Source: Candidatus Poribacteria bacterium
GTDB taxonomy: Bacteria > Poribacteria > WGA-4E > UBA9662
Assembly: GCA_012963885.1 (NCBI GenBank)
Contig: DTUY01000157.1
Span: 18,673-75,824 of the forward strand
DNA length: 57,152 nucleotides
Direction of reading: 5' to 3'
Shown: piece by piece, positions 8,809 to 18,312 of the stretch
Position numbering within the stretch: the first letter of the stretch is position 1
How the letters are laid out: the number at the start of each line of letters is the position of its first letter
The notes under the pieces: model-generated
Databases searched by the model: none
What the model saw: the letters and a program-made list of their open reading frames with translations, nothing else
What the model was told of the DNA's origin: nothing
Translations under genes and position numbers: made by a program

Positions 8809-9398
8809 TTTCATCCTCTGCTAACACAACAACTCTCATATAGAGGATGATTATATAAAGAGTTGTGGAAGAACGCAACAAAAGTGAGAAGTCAGCATCT
8901 CTTAGCAGGTAGAAAGAAGATAGCAAATGAAGTCATCTTCTCTACTGGATCTCTACACCGACTATCTGATTAGCCCCTTTGGTTAAACCACGGCTACAGG
9001 ACTGTCACGTCTGACCGAAGGTGCCGTCAGCTTACTATCAAGTAACGTGTTTTCTACCATCACATCAGCAAACAGGTACCGATCTTTGAGGAAAGGTCAG
9101 ACTATTAGTACGCCAAATTTAGTCTAAACCAGATTAGCACTTGCTTACTTTTGCTAAACCCTAAGTGACGGAGGAACATACTACCAAGTATGAACAAATT
9201 ATACGATACCAGCACGAGGGACAAACCACCCACAGGGTAAATAGACAGGTTCACTGACAGTAATTGGTTCTGAAGAATTGTACGGGTGGATGCCAAAGTG
9301 CGGGCCATCAGGTAAGCCAGATTCTCAGTGGAAGGGTTCATCCCAAGAGCAGATAGAACAATCCTACGATAAGGTACTAGTTTGTACCAACGTACTGT
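8809..9398. other. Gap of 590 bases without a supported gene
   Basis: All frames are short or lack family signals. A 78-codon minus-strand frame at 9105-9341 has no recognisable domain, and part of it is a short sequence repeated in the gap near 10.55 kb, so I do not call it a gene. The minus-strand promoter of the Gfo/Idh gene that starts at 8808 should lie in the first 100 bases. Confidence 0.5.
9233..9283. repeat. Dispersed intergenic repeat, copy 1
   Basis: About 50 bases that match 10544-10597 with scattered changes. Both contain the core AATTGGTTCTGA, preceded by GTTC-CTG-CAG. Both copies lie in gaps that flank the phosphoesterase gene, in the same orientation. The origin is unknown; it may be debris of a duplicated segment. 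Confidence 0.45.
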
Positions 9399-10385
9399 TT
9401 AGATATCCAAACTCAGCGACGCTCCATGACCTGTAACCCTAATACGGTTGTCGCTGAACACCTCGACTAACAACCAGTCACCGAACCGTTTAGCCCAGTC
9501 GGCCGAGAGATCGACAATCCACCGCCGCGCGCTAACATAGGTCACGCCGTTTTGTCTCTGAACGGCATTATCGTGCAGGTGCCCGTGAAAAGCCACGGGT
9601 ACGACATCGGAGTAAGATTCGATGACTCTCTGAACCTCTCCAGCATTACTGACGCCATAGGGATAATGGATATTGCCTAGGATTTGATGGCTAAAGATAA
9701 TAGCCTGGTAATCATTGTGGCGAACCTCGTCTAGTTGCTCACACAGCCATTGAAGTTGCTGGGGTGGAATATAGCCCTCCGCATAGCCTCTGCAAAATGG
9801 TTTCTTGTCGGTTCCATCGGGCTCGTATTGAGAATCAAGGACAATGAACCGCAATTTTTGTTCGGGATAATCGAACTGAAAATAATTTTCCGGAATGAAT
9901 TGGTTGTCTTCGGGATAATGCCATATGGATCGGATACCATCTTTATCAATAGCACCACAGCATTCATGATTCCCCAACACATAGTAGGATGGTCCCTTGA
10001 AGAGCCTCATATTCTCCTTGTAGGTTTCCAGGTTTCTGGTGAATTCGGTTTCTTTGTATCGGGATGGGATACCACCGTTATAACCTTCATGAACCTGGTC
10101 ACCGTTGGAGACGACGAAACTTGCGCCTGCTGCGTTCATCGCTTCCGCAAAGGCCTTGATCCACTCACTATGCTCACCAATATCCGGTCCCAAATCGTGC
10201 TCGGTTATTGTATGATGCACATCATTGATTACGCCGAACTTCAGCTTTATTTTATTCGAATTCCGTTCTGCATCATGCAACTTTTGAGACAAGGCAGGGG
10301 GAGCGAAGTCGGATACCGAAACAGCTCCTGTAGCCACCGTTGCTTTGATAAACTGCCGTCGATTGATATTTGTCTTATCGGACAT
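9399..10385 (-). CDS. Tat-exported calcineurin-like metallophosphoesterase
   Basis: A 328-residue protein. The ATG at 10385 gives MSDKTNINRRQFIKATVATG, a twin-arginine signal with a short hydrophobic stretch. A longer frame from 10403 would need a TTG start. All metal-binding motifs of the family are present: D55-x-H57 (GVINDVHH), GDQVHEG, GNHECCG, FSHQILG and GHLHD. It should be a periplasmic phosphoesterase active on a phosphate mono- or diester; related planctomycete and Bacteroidetes proteins act on alkaline-phosphatase or phosphodiester substrates. It is monocistronic, with gaps on both sides that share a short repeat. Confidence 0.88.
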   Translation of the reverse strand: MSDKTNINRRQFIKATVATGAVSVSDFAPPALSQKLHDAERNSNKIKLKFGVINDVHHTITEHDLGPDIGEHSEWIKAFAEAMNAAGASFVVSNGDQVHEGYNGGIPSRYKETEFTRNLETYKENMRLFKGPSYYVLGNHECCGAIDKDGIRSIWHYPEDNQFIPENYFQFDYPEQKLRFIVLDSQYEPDGTDKKPFCRGYAEGYIPPQQLQWLCEQLDEVRHNDYQAIIFSHQILGNIHYPYGVSNAGEVQRVIESYSDVVPVAFHGHLHDNAVQRQNGVTYVSARRWIVDLSADWAKRFGDWLLVEVFSDNRIRVTGHGASLSLDI

Positions 10386-10526
10386 GACGATTCCAGTGTT
10401 CAAAGTTCAACAGGGGTTTGGCTCAACATAAGCCCATTATACGACGTAATCACTTTTGTTCTTTCTTACTACCAAGTTTGAAAACTCTGTTTATTTGCTA
10501 GTTGTTTTGACAATTCAGATAGTGAA

Positions 10527-10597
10527 TTCTATCACGATTGACGTATCGGGGTAAAGAGGTGGGTTCGCTGTCAGGAATTGGTTCTGACGAATCGGGC
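10527..10597. repeat. Dispersed intergenic repeat, copy 2 (composite)
   Basis: The first half (10527-10551, containing TCTATCACGATTG and TATCGGGG) recurs at 12274-12300. The second half (10544-10597) recurs at 9233-9283. The copies are diverged but alignable by eye and all lie between genes. Confidence 0.45.
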
Positions 10598-10760
10598 AGA
10601 TACAGAATGACAAGATAAGAACTGGTTAGGTGCCAACCCGCCTATATCAGGCTACACTCTTCTGGATGGCGGGATGAAATGCGAGGTTACGCTGTCTTGG
10701 AAGCTGTTCCTTTGCGCTGGAAAATTATCCGACGTATTGTATGTACCGCCGTGTCTAATG

Positions 10761-10818
10761 TATTGCTGTTGCGTAGATCCCCAGCTTCTGGGTCACATCA
10801 TCATCAACCCGAAATGTG
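10761..10818. repeat. 58-base dispersed repeat, copy 1
   Basis: This stretch aligns with 56947-57005 with at most one gap. The shared core is CCAGCTTCTGG, then CATCATCATCAA, then AAATGTG. The minus-strand frame is conserved as a peptide pattern F-x-[VI]-DDDV-x-QKL, and several base changes fall at third codon positions. That suggests both copies are remnants of one protein family rather than a regulatory repeat. The family was not identified. Confidence 0.5.
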
Positions 10819-10908
10819 ATGAATAGCAAGAAACTGCATAGCATTTGGCTTTTTGGTTTTTCACAGCTGTCAAATTCGGTGCAGGATACCTCATGCCTGA
10901 AAATCCCT

Positions 10909-11994
10909 TTATGACATCATATCTTCGACAGCCTCCAACTCCGCCTCGACATACGGTTGTTGGAACGCACTATCAGTTGGTTCTCCATCCCACATCAAAA
11001 CCGGTGACGGATTTGGAAGTTCCCAATTGCCCAATTCCTCTCGCCGAACAAAAGCTCCATCGTATTCCAGAATCGAATAGAATGGCAAGAGAAACATCGT
11101 CAATTTTTCCATCAATTGATCTCCAGTCTCTGGCGATTCGCCCGTTTCGAACATCTCCTGAATAACCAGTTGCAATGCATTCCACGTGTTATAACGAAAA
11201 TATCCTGGGCGCGCTGGTATCTTACCTTCTGCATCTCCTTGATGGTCGCCGAAAATACGCATATACGCCTGTCCATCCGCGCCACTGACCAGTTGCAATG
11301 AACCGTGGTACGGATGGCTCGGGTGGTCATGCTCATAGATAACAAGACCATTGGGCTTTCGCCAATTAATAGTATGATATGCTGCTCCTGTCATCTTGCC
11401 CCGACCTTTTTTGATTTCGTCTCGTAATACGGCATGGATGTACCAAACACCGTGTAGTCCATGCGAATAATAATCGCTCATCGAATTATGCGCTACATAG
11501 CCCTTGATATCCGTCATGTCGGCTGCTTTAGCGCGCAGATCACCTACGCTTTCGGTATATTCCCAAGTCGATGCGGTCAACAGGGCGGTGCCGTGTTCTG
11601 CAGCCAGATCCACCATCGCCTGTCCCTTCGCCAAGGAGGTGGCAAAGGGACGGTTGACGAACGTCGGAATACCCGCCTCCAGAAAAGGTTTTGCCAACAG
11701 TGGATATAACGAAATCGCACCAATGTCGTCGATATATACGCCATCAATATGCTCGATCATGTCAGCAGGATGCTGCACAACCTCCAGACCTTGGAATGAT
11801 GATTGTAATCGCTCTGCCATATCAGGCCTAATGGTCCAGACATGAGTCAACACCATACCTGTTGTGCGGAGATGGCCTGCCGGCGGATTCATTGTGTTGC
11901 CCCAGATAGAGTGTGTATGACCGCCAGCTCCGGCTATAACGCCAACGCGGACAAGATCATAAGGAGAAGACCGGGTAAAAGACGACGTAGTCAT
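10909..11994 (-). CDS. Gfo/Idh/MocA-like oxidoreductase lacking the EKP lysine
   Basis: A 361-residue Rossmann protein (VRVGVIAGAGGHTHSIWG near residues 15-32). The position of the normal EKP motif reads NRPFATS, so the conserved catalytic lysine is absent. The middle of the protein has MSDYYSHGLHGVWYIHAVL, where His residues could replace parts of the active site. A GGAG ribosome binding site precedes the ATG. The protein may still bind a nucleotide and act on a sugar, or may be a non-catalytic or redirected member. It is monocistronic on the minus strand and is followed by a repeat-rich gap. Confidence 0.78.
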   Translation of the reverse strand: MTTSSFTRSSPYDLVRVGVIAGAGGHTHSIWGNTMNPPAGHLRTTGMVLTHVWTIRPDMAERLQSSFQGLEVVQHPADMIEHIDGVYIDDIGAISLYPLLAKPFLEAGIPTFVNRPFATSLAKGQAMVDLAAEHGTALLTASTWEYTESVGDLRAKAADMTDIKGYVAHNSMSDYYSHGLHGVWYIHAVLRDEIKKGRGKMTGAAYHTINWRKPNGLVIYEHDHPSHPYHGSLQLVSGADGQAYMRIFGDHQGDAEGKIPARPGYFRYNTWNALQLVIQEMFETGESPETGDQLMEKLTMFLLPFYSILEYDGAFVRREELGNWELPNPSPVLMWDGEPTDSAFQQPYVEAELEAVEDMMS

Positions 11995-12273
11995 AAATTA
12001 CTCCTTCTTGAAATGGTATATCCCACATTAAATCCATAAAATGTGATCTGACGATACGACATAAATCTTACATTTCACCGCTTTGATCAGAGAACTTGTC
12101 GAATTCCGCCTGAGTTATTTCGATCGAAACCTACCAGTCTATCCAAGAGTCACGATCTTTGGATTTCAAGTGAAGGCATCGAGCGAACTCTATATCTTGA
12201 CAGGAATAGGAGGTAAATACGTCCTACATTATTAATTGCCCTTTTGGGTCTCAAGTTGCCGGGTTTATCTCCA

Positions 12274-12300
12274 TTCTATCACGATTGCTGTATCGGGGAA
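12274..12300. repeat. Dispersed intergenic repeat, copy 3 (partial)
   Basis: About 27 bases starting TTCTATCACGATTG and ending TATCGGGG match 10527-10551. The copy directly abuts the Gfo/Idh gene remnant, so it may mark an old breakpoint. Confidence 0.4.
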
Positions 12301-12490
12301 ACTATAACGCTCAGTTGGTTGCTCTCACTATCCTCCATCAGCAAGGTGAAAATTATCAATAACACCGGAAGTAAACCCTAGTACATATACGCTGCCACTG
12401 TGCTTTCCGTGATGAGGTAGTTACGACATCGCCAACTGCCAGTGGCAGCGAGGACGGATAACAGCCATTCTGTAATTAGTTGGTATGATT
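12297..12490 (-). pseudogene. Decayed fragment of a Gfo/Idh oxidoreductase gene
   Basis: This stretch aligns over about 195 bases with 19826-20030 inside the intact minus-strand oxidoreductase gene, with long shared runs such as TCCATCAGCAAGGTGAAAAT and AGCCATTCTGTAA. Translated on the minus strand it gives LQNGCYPSSLPLAVGDVVT where the intact protein has [19 protein letters not shown], then loses frame and meets stops. Only the middle of the gene is left. It is a remnant of a paralogue, not a functional gene. Confidence 0.85.
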
Positions 12491-12536
12491 AGAAGAAATT
12501 CATTGCCCAACCAAGCAAAATCATAAAATTATCCTG

Positions 12537-12564
12537 TTGAAACAATCTGGGATTATGCTAGACT
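12537..12564 (+). promoter_or_regulatory. Probable sigma-70-type promoter of the epimerase operon
   Basis: TTGAAA at 12537-12542 and TAGACT at 12559-12564 are separated by 16 bases, about 45 bases before the ATG of the aldose 1-epimerase gene. Spacing is near the 17-base optimum. The -10 match is imperfect. Confidence 0.4.
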
Positions 12565-12608
12565 AAGGGGCATAATTTTCGGATTAGGGAAGGAGTAAAA
12601 GAAACAAA

Positions 12609-13739
12609 ATGGATTTTTCGATGCAATCATTGTCACTGCTGTTAGTGCTCAACCTAACAATTGGTCTTCAGGCAGCACATCATCATGTTCAAAAAGAGGA
12701 TTGGGGAGCTGTCGATGGTCAGGCAGTTCACCTCTACACTCTGAAGAATAAAAACGGGATGGAAGCCAAAATCACCAATTATGGTGCGATGCTAACCACT
12801 TTGCATTTGCCCGATCGAGAAGGGGAGCTGGCCGATGTGGTCCTCGGATTTGATAATTTGCAGGGCTATCTTGATGGTCATCCGTACTTTGGCTGTACCG
12901 TTGGCCGAGTCGCTAATCGGATTGCCAATGGTAAGTTTACGTTGGATGGTCAGGAATATACCTTGGCGATTAACAATGCTCCCAATCATTTGCATGGTGG
13001 GGATCAAGGCTTTGATAAAAAGGTCTGGACAGTTGAAGAAGCTGATTCGCAATCAATTAAGATGGTCTACACCAGTCCCGATGGAGAGGAAGACTATCCT
13101 GGCCAATTAACAGCTACTGTTGTTTATTCTCTTTCCGATGACAATACGTTACAAATAGAGATGTCTGCTACTACAGATGCAACGACGATTGTTAATCTGG
13201 TCAATCACTCCTACTGGAATTTAGCAGGTCACGATTCGGGTGATATTCTTAGCCATGAACTGATGCTGAATGCACCGGCCTATACACCAGTCGATTCAAC
13301 CTTTATTCCCACTGGCACAATTGACTCGGTAAAAAAAACGCCATTCGACTTTACCAAAACCAAATCAATCGGAGCGGACATCGGAGAACTGACTGGAGAT
13401 GGGAAAGACAATCCAGGTGGATACGACATCAACTTTGTCCTAGATGGCAAGTTGGGTGAAATGAAATTGGCAGCCAGAGTGAAGGATCCCAAGTCTAGTC
13501 GAGTAATGGAAATTCATACTACGGATCCTGGTGTTCAGTTCTATACTGGTAATTTTCTGGATGGAACTGTCAAGGGAAAAGGTGAAGCCGTTTACGGAAA
13601 ACACGCCGCCTTCTGTTTAGAAACCCAGAAGTATCCCGACTCAATCAATCAGGAAGAAACCGAAGGGTGGTATTCGGTGATTCTTCATCCGGGTGAAACC
13701 TACAGCCACACTGATCTATACAAGTTTTTTTCGGACTGA
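12609..13739 (+). CDS. galM: Exported aldose 1-epimerase (galactose mutarotase)
   Basis: A 376-residue protein with an N-terminal hydrophobic signal (MQSLSLLLVLNLTIGLQAAHHH), so it is likely periplasmic. Family motifs are all present: GRVANRIANGKF, the catalytic-His region NHLHGG, LVNHSYWNLAG with the second His, and the catalytic Glu in FCLETQKYPDSIN. It interconverts alpha and beta anomers of hexoses. A strong AAGGAG site lies upstream, as does a plausible promoter at 12537-12564. It starts a plus-strand run with the DUF1549/DUF1553, DUF1501 and SDR genes, which links that set to carbohydrate use. Confidence 0.92.
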   Translation: MDFSMQSLSLLLVLNLTIGLQAAHHHVQKEDWGAVDGQAVHLYTLKNKNGMEAKITNYGAMLTTLHLPDREGELADVVLGFDNLQGYLDGHPYFGCTVGRVANRIANGKFTLDGQEYTLAINNAPNHLHGGDQGFDKKVWTVEEADSQSIKMVYTSPDGEEDYPGQLTATVVYSLSDDNTLQIEMSATTDATTIVNLVNHSYWNLAGHDSGDILSHELMLNAPAYTPVDSTFIPTGTIDSVKKTPFDFTKTKSIGADIGELTGDGKDNPGGYDINFVLDGKLGEMKLAARVKDPKSSRVMEIHTTDPGVQFYTGNFLDGTVKGKGEAVYGKHAAFCLETQKYPDSINQEETEGWYSVILHPGETYSHTDLYKFFSD

Positions 13740-13778
13740 GCGAACATTTGAGACCATCGATACGGCAGGCAAACAACA

Positions 13779-16775
13779 ATGCGAGTGAGTAGACCCCAAA
13801 AGGCTATTCTTTGGACTGTTTTTTTACTGATGAGTTGGGTGGTTGCACCCATGATTGGGGCTGAAAACGCCTACTGGGCGTACCAGCCTGTCACCATTCC
13901 AGACATACCATCCATAAAGGACCAAGAATGGGCCAAAAACCCAATTGATACTTTCATCCTGAATCAGTTAGAAAAAAACGGACTATTCCCAGCCATACCG
14001 GCAACGAAACAGGCTTTGATTCGACGTGTCTATTACGACCTGACCGGTCTACCTCCATCACCAGAAGAAGTTGTATCATTTGTTAATGATACAGATCCAA
14101 TGGCTTACTCTAAGTTGCTTGACAGATTGCTTGCTTCTGAGCAATACGGCATCAAATGGGGACGACACTGGCTGGATCTGGTACGATATGCGGAAACCAA
14201 CGGCTATGAGCGTGACGGCAATAAAGCTTACGCTTGGCGGTATCGGGATTATGTCATTGATGCTTTCAATAAAGATAAACCCTATGATCAGTTTATTCGT
14301 GAGCAACTGGCTGGAGATCTACTAGACCAGGTGACACCGGAGACAATTGTCGCCACAGGCTTCTACCGACTTGGAATATGGGATGATGAACCCGCCGATC
14401 GACTCTTGGCCCGCTACGATTATCTGGATGATATTGTTTCGACGACAGGACAAGTGATGTTGGGGATGTCAATGGGTTGTGTCCGGTGTCACGATCACAA
14501 AGCTGATCCCATTTCCATCAAAGACTATTATAGCTTTTTGGCCTTTTTTAATGATATCACGCCGCATAGTAACAATCCTCTGGTGGATATTGGTACGCCC
14601 GCCCAGAAGCAAGAACACCAGATTAAAGTCGACCATAAGAAATTGGCAGAAGAAAAGTTGCAAGACCAGATCTTTAAATTGGAAGAGGAACTGAAAGCAA
14701 CGTTGCTAGAGCCCACAAACCAGACACCCGATCATTCGGATACAGATCTTGTCGATCTAACCTACCGCTTTTACCGAGATACATGGGACCAGTTGCCAGA
14801 TGATTTCGATCAACTCCGAGAAGAAACAGAAGGCCAGATAGTTTCTAACCGGTTCACACTCCGACCTGCTAGCCGAAACAAATCTATTGGTTTGGTCTTT
14901 GAAGGCAAGTTGCGTGTGCCTGCAGATGATGATTACACTTTTCACATAAATAGCATTGGCGGATCACGTCTGTGGATTAATGGTCAGAAGGTGACGGAGT
15001 TGGTGAAGGCCAAAGGAGGATATCATCAAGGGACTGTTGCATTAATGGCTGGTTATCAACCAATCCGGCTGGAGTATTTCAACCAAAACGCAGATTTTCC
15101 CAGTTTACAGGTCTACTGGTCATTATCTGGAGAAAGAGGTCAAAGGCGTCATCTCTCGGATGCGACTACTATCCTGTCCAACTCCCGATCAACTGGGCAA
15201 CCCTGGTCTTATACATTTGAGCCTCCAACCGAAGATTGGATTAAACTCAACTTCGACGATAGTGAATGGGAAACAGGCATTGGTGGGTTTGGCACACATG
15301 GAACACCCGGTGCTGTAGTGCGAACAGTTTGGAGCACACCGCAGATCTGGTTACGTAAAACGTTCGAGTTGGATCATATTCCGACTCGAGTGGGTTTAAA
15401 TCTCCATCACGATGAAGATGTGCAGGTCTTCATTAATGGGACACGCGTTACTAATCGACGAGGTTATTTGACTAGCTATCGAACAGTTGACTTGAAAAAA
15501 TCTGCCTTGAAAATCGGGCAAAATGTGATTGCCGTTAATTGTATACAAACGGGTGGTGGTCAGTATATTGATGTTGGAATTGTAGCCAATCCAGTGGTAA
15601 CTGATATCGATGAGCTACTGAAACAACACACTGACCAGATTGAGGCTTCACCAGATCTACAAGTTCAGGTTGAACAACACCAGAAGCTGAAAAAAGAGCG
15701 AGATGATAGTCGTAAAAAAAAGATTCCCTATTCATACATGGCATTGGCTGTTCAAGACGTTGGCACCTCGCAAGTTCATATTTTGGAACGCGGCAATCCA
15801 AGATTGCAAGGTGATCCTGTTGAACCGAGTTTCCCCACAGTTTTACGACATTCCGCATCACATCTAAAACTGCCGCTGGAAGAAGACCAGAGCAAAACCA
15901 AGCGACGCGTGGTAGCGGAATGGATCGCCAACCCAGAGAATCCGATGACCGCACGAGTGATGGTCAATCGGATTTGGCAACACCATTTTAGTCGTGGGAT
16001 TGTTAGGTCGAGTAACGATTTTGGTAAGTTTGGAACTCAAGCAACACATTCGAAATTACTGGATTGGCTGGCACACGAGTTTGTCAGTAATCAATGGCGA
16101 ATCAAATCCTTGCATAAGACGATTATGATGTCCAATACTTACCAAATGTCTGCCCAAGTCAATGAAGAGGCCTTAGTTGTAGATCCACTCAATGATCTAT
16201 TTTGGCGGTTCGATATACGTCGACTGACTGCCGAAGAGATCCGGGACTCGGTTTTGTCAGTTTCCGGCAACTTGAATGAGAAACTGGGTGGACCAAGTGT
16301 CTTTCCTGAATTGCCAGAAGAGGTTTTAGCCACATCTTCTCAACCCACGCGAGTTTGGGGAAAATCCCCGCTCGAAGAAGCCAATCGACGTAGTGTTTAT
16401 GTCAAAGTTAAGCGGTCTTTATTGGTTCCAATTCTCAACCAATTCGACATGGCCAACACAGACTCCACCTGTGCCGTCCGATTTATGACGATGGTTCCCA
16501 CTCAGTCGTTAACAATGTTGAACGGTAAGTTTATTAACCAGCAAGCAGTCGCTTTCGCTGAACGAATTCGCCAGCAAGGAGGATCGGACTTAACCGATCA
16601 GATTCAGTTTGGGTTGCGCTTAGTCCTATCTCGTCAACCTAGCATTGAAGAAATGGCATGGGCAACTGAATTTGTGGAAACACTGGCCAAAAAAGAACAA
16701 GTGGATAAAAAGGTTGCATTAGACCGATTTGCCTTGTTAGCACTTAATCTCAACGAATTCATTTTCCTTGATTAA
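13779..16775 (+). CDS. DUF1549 - PA14 - DUF1553 exported protein
   Basis: A 998-residue planctomycete-type protein. Signal peptide is within residues 1-28. The DUF1549 domain (about 50-265) includes YYDLTGLPPSPEEV, WGRHWLDLVRYAETNGYE and the haem-like motif C234-x-x-C-H (GCVRCHDHK). A PA14 carbohydrate-binding-type domain (about 326-450) includes SIGGSRLWINGQ. A jelly-roll-like part with WLRKTF and INGTRV follows, then the C-terminal DUF1553 domain with RVMVNRIWQHHFSRGIV. The N-terminal cytochrome domain (PSCyt1) seen in the giant homologue at 39222-42992 is missing. The family is linked to polysaccharide use in Planctomycetes. The biochemical reaction is not established. Confidence 0.92.
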   Translation: MRVSRPQKAILWTVFLLMSWVVAPMIGAENAYWAYQPVTIPDIPSIKDQEWAKNPIDTFILNQLEKNGLFPAIPATKQALIRRVYYDLTGLPPSPEEVVSFVNDTDPMAYSKLLDRLLASEQYGIKWGRHWLDLVRYAETNGYERDGNKAYAWRYRDYVIDAFNKDKPYDQFIREQLAGDLLDQVTPETIVATGFYRLGIWDDEPADRLLARYDYLDDIVSTTGQVMLGMSMGCVRCHDHKADPISIKDYYSFLAFFNDITPHSNNPLVDIGTPAQKQEHQIKVDHKKLAEEKLQDQIFKLEEELKATLLEPTNQTPDHSDTDLVDLTYRFYRDTWDQLPDDFDQLREETEGQIVSNRFTLRPASRNKSIGLVFEGKLRVPADDDYTFHINSIGGSRLWINGQKVTELVKAKGGYHQGTVALMAGYQPIRLEYFNQNADFPSLQVYWSLSGERGQRRHLSDATTILSNSRSTGQPWSYTFEPPTEDWIKLNFDDSEWETGIGGFGTHGTPGAVVRTVWSTPQIWLRKTFELDHIPTRVGLNLHHDEDVQVFINGTRVTNRRGYLTSYRTVDLKKSALKIGQNVIAVNCIQTGGGQYIDVGIVANPVVTDIDELLKQHTDQIEASPDLQVQVEQHQKLKKERDDSRKKKIPYSYMALAVQDVGTSQVHILERGNPRLQGDPVEPSFPTVLRHSASHLKLPLEEDQSKTKRRVVAEWIANPENPMTARVMVNRIWQHHFSRGIVRSSNDFGKFGTQATHSKLLDWLAHEFVSNQWRIKSLHKTIMMSNTYQMSAQVNEEALVVDPLNDLFWRFDIRRLTAEEIRDSVLSVSGNLNEKLGGPSVFPELPEEVLATSSQPTRVWGKSPLEEANRRSVYVKVKRSLLVPILNQFDMANTDSTCAVRFMTMVPTQSLTMLNGKFINQQAVAFAERIRQQGGSDLTDQIQFGLRLVLSRQPSIEEMAWATEFVETLAKKEQVDKKVALDRFALLALNLNEFIFLD

Positions 16776-16803
16776 CTTCAACTAATTTCAATGGAACGCA
16801 AAA

Positions 16804-18294
16804 ATGAAAGATCTAAAAAAACAAAGTAGAAAAGAAATTGGCCAGAATTTTTGTGGCCGTACCCGACGTGAATTTCTCCATACACTAGGTGGTGGCTTCA
16901 CTTCACTCGCACTGACAGGCCTGCTCTCTTGGGATGGGTTTCTTAATAACCAAGCGGTTGCCGCCGATGACGTTACCAGTTATATTAACCCGCTTACTCC
17001 TAAGGATCCGCATTATACACAGAAAGCTAAAAGGGTCATTTTCCTCTTTATGTATGGCGGTCCCAGTCACATAGACACCTTTGACCACAAACCTAAAATG
17101 TATGGTCTGGACGGAAAAACTGTCAAAGTCAAGACCAGCGGTCGTGGTGGCGAAAAGAATGAAGGGCGTATTGTTGAGCCTAAGTGGAAATTCAAAAAAT
17201 ATGGACAATCCGGCCAATGGGTATCTGATCTGTTTCCACACATCGCTACCTGTGTCGATGACATTGCCTTTATTAAGTCAATGACTGCTGATTCCCCTCG
17301 ACATGGGTCCGCCATGTTGATGATGAATTCTGGTCATGTTTTGAGTGGTCGCCCATCGCTAGGATCATGGGTTAACTACGGACTCGGCAGCGTCAATCAG
17401 AATCTACCAGGTTACGTTGTAATGCTGGACGAGACAGGTGGACCAATCAGTGGAGCCAAGAATTGGTCCAGTGGCTATATGCCTGCCACTTATCAAGGCA
17501 CAGTTTTCAGATCTGTGGGAACCCCAATTTGGGATCTAAACCCTGTTGATAATATGAATTTCAAACAACAACGTCATCTCCTCGACACACTATACAAGTT
17601 TAATTCTGGACACTTAGCCGAACGAGTGGATAATAGTGCTCTGTCGGCCCGGATTGCTAACTATGAGCTGGCTTTCAAAATGCAATCCACTGCCCCAGAG
17701 GCTGTCAATCTGGATCAAGAACCAGGCTACATAAAAGAACTCTATGGGCTGGATCAAGAACGAACCGTGAATTTTGGTCGAAAATGCTTATTAGCGAGGA
17801 GGCTCGCCGAACGGGGTGTCCGCTTTATCCAAATATATTCCGGCGGTCATCACGGTGACACTAACTGGGATGCTCATGGCGATTTGGTTGTTAACCACGA
17901 ACTCCATTGTGGCAACACTGATAAACCGATTGCTGGTTTATTGAAAGATCTCAAACAACGTGGAATGCTGGACGATACACTGGTGATCTGGGGCGGTGAG
18001 TTTGGACGCCAACCCACTGCTGAATATGCTGAAGGAACAGGGCGAGATCACAATGCTCTTGGTTTCACCATGTGGATGGCTGGTGGCGGTATCAAAAGTG
18101 GTATCAGTGTAGGAGAAACGGATGAACTTGGGAGTGCTGCTGTCAAAGACCCCTTCCATGTTAAACACCTTCATGCCACAGTTCTGCACCAACTCGGTTT
18201 GAATCCCAATGCGTTGACTTACTTCCACGGTGGGCTGGATCAAAAACTGGTTGGCCCTGAAGGTGCTAAACCGATTCACCAAATCATTGCCTAG
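16804..18294 (+). CDS. DUF1501 family Tat-exported protein
   Basis: A 496-residue member of the DUF1501 (sulfatase/alkaline-phosphatase-fold) family. The twin-arginine signal is at residues 19-30 (RTRREFLHTLGG). Typical blocks follow: VIFLFMYGGPSHIDTFDHKP, the GRPSLGSWVNYGLGS stretch, and VIWGGEFGRQPTAE near the C-terminus. DUF1501 genes nearly always follow DUF1549/DUF1553 genes, as here (28-base gap), so the two products probably work together outside the cytoplasm. The function is unproven. The protein differs clearly from the two near-identical DUF1501 copies at 37.8 and 43.1 kb. Confidence 0.92.
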   Translation: MKDLKKQSRKEIGQNFCGRTRREFLHTLGGGFTSLALTGLLSWDGFLNNQAVAADDVTSYINPLTPKDPHYTQKAKRVIFLFMYGGPSHIDTFDHKPKMYGLDGKTVKVKTSGRGGEKNEGRIVEPKWKFKKYGQSGQWVSDLFPHIATCVDDIAFIKSMTADSPRHGSAMLMMNSGHVLSGRPSLGSWVNYGLGSVNQNLPGYVVMLDETGGPISGAKNWSSGYMPATYQGTVFRSVGTPIWDLNPVDNMNFKQQRHLLDTLYKFNSGHLAERVDNSALSARIANYELAFKMQSTAPEAVNLDQEPGYIKELYGLDQERTVNFGRKCLLARRLAERGVRFIQIYSGGHHGDTNWDAHGDLVVNHELHCGNTDKPIAGLLKDLKQRGMLDDTLVIWGGEFGRQPTAEYAEGTGRDHNALGFTMWMAGGGIKSGISVGETDELGSAAVKDPFHVKHLHATVLHQLGLNPNALTYFHGGLDQKLVGPEGAKPIHQIIA

Positions 18295-18312
18295 CTAAAC
18301 AAAAAAGAAAAA

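Larger units (their letters stand above)
10386..10908. other. Gap of 523 bases with dispersed repeats
   Basis: No gene is supported. The interval holds a second copy of the short repeat found at 9233-9283, a 25-base sequence shared with 12274-12300, and a 58-base sequence shared with the right edge of the window. The minus-strand frame through the 58-base repeat reads FRVDDDVTQKLGIYATAIH before a stop, which could be a decayed coding segment of unknown family. Confidence 0.5.
11995..12608. other. Gap of 614 bases with a gene remnant and a promoter
   Basis: The first half shows no coding signal. The second half holds a short repeat (12274-12300), a decayed Gfo/Idh fragment (12297-12490) and a probable promoter for the epimerase operon (12537-12564). 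Confidence 0.5.

Noticed and set aside
9105..9341. 78-codon minus-strand frame as a small membrane protein
   Set aside because: It overlaps a dispersed repeat, has no ribosome site that I can see and no family signal.
9735..10481. 248-codon plus-strand frame over the phosphoesterase gene
   Set aside because: It is antisense to a gene with all metallophosphoesterase motifs and has no family signal itself.
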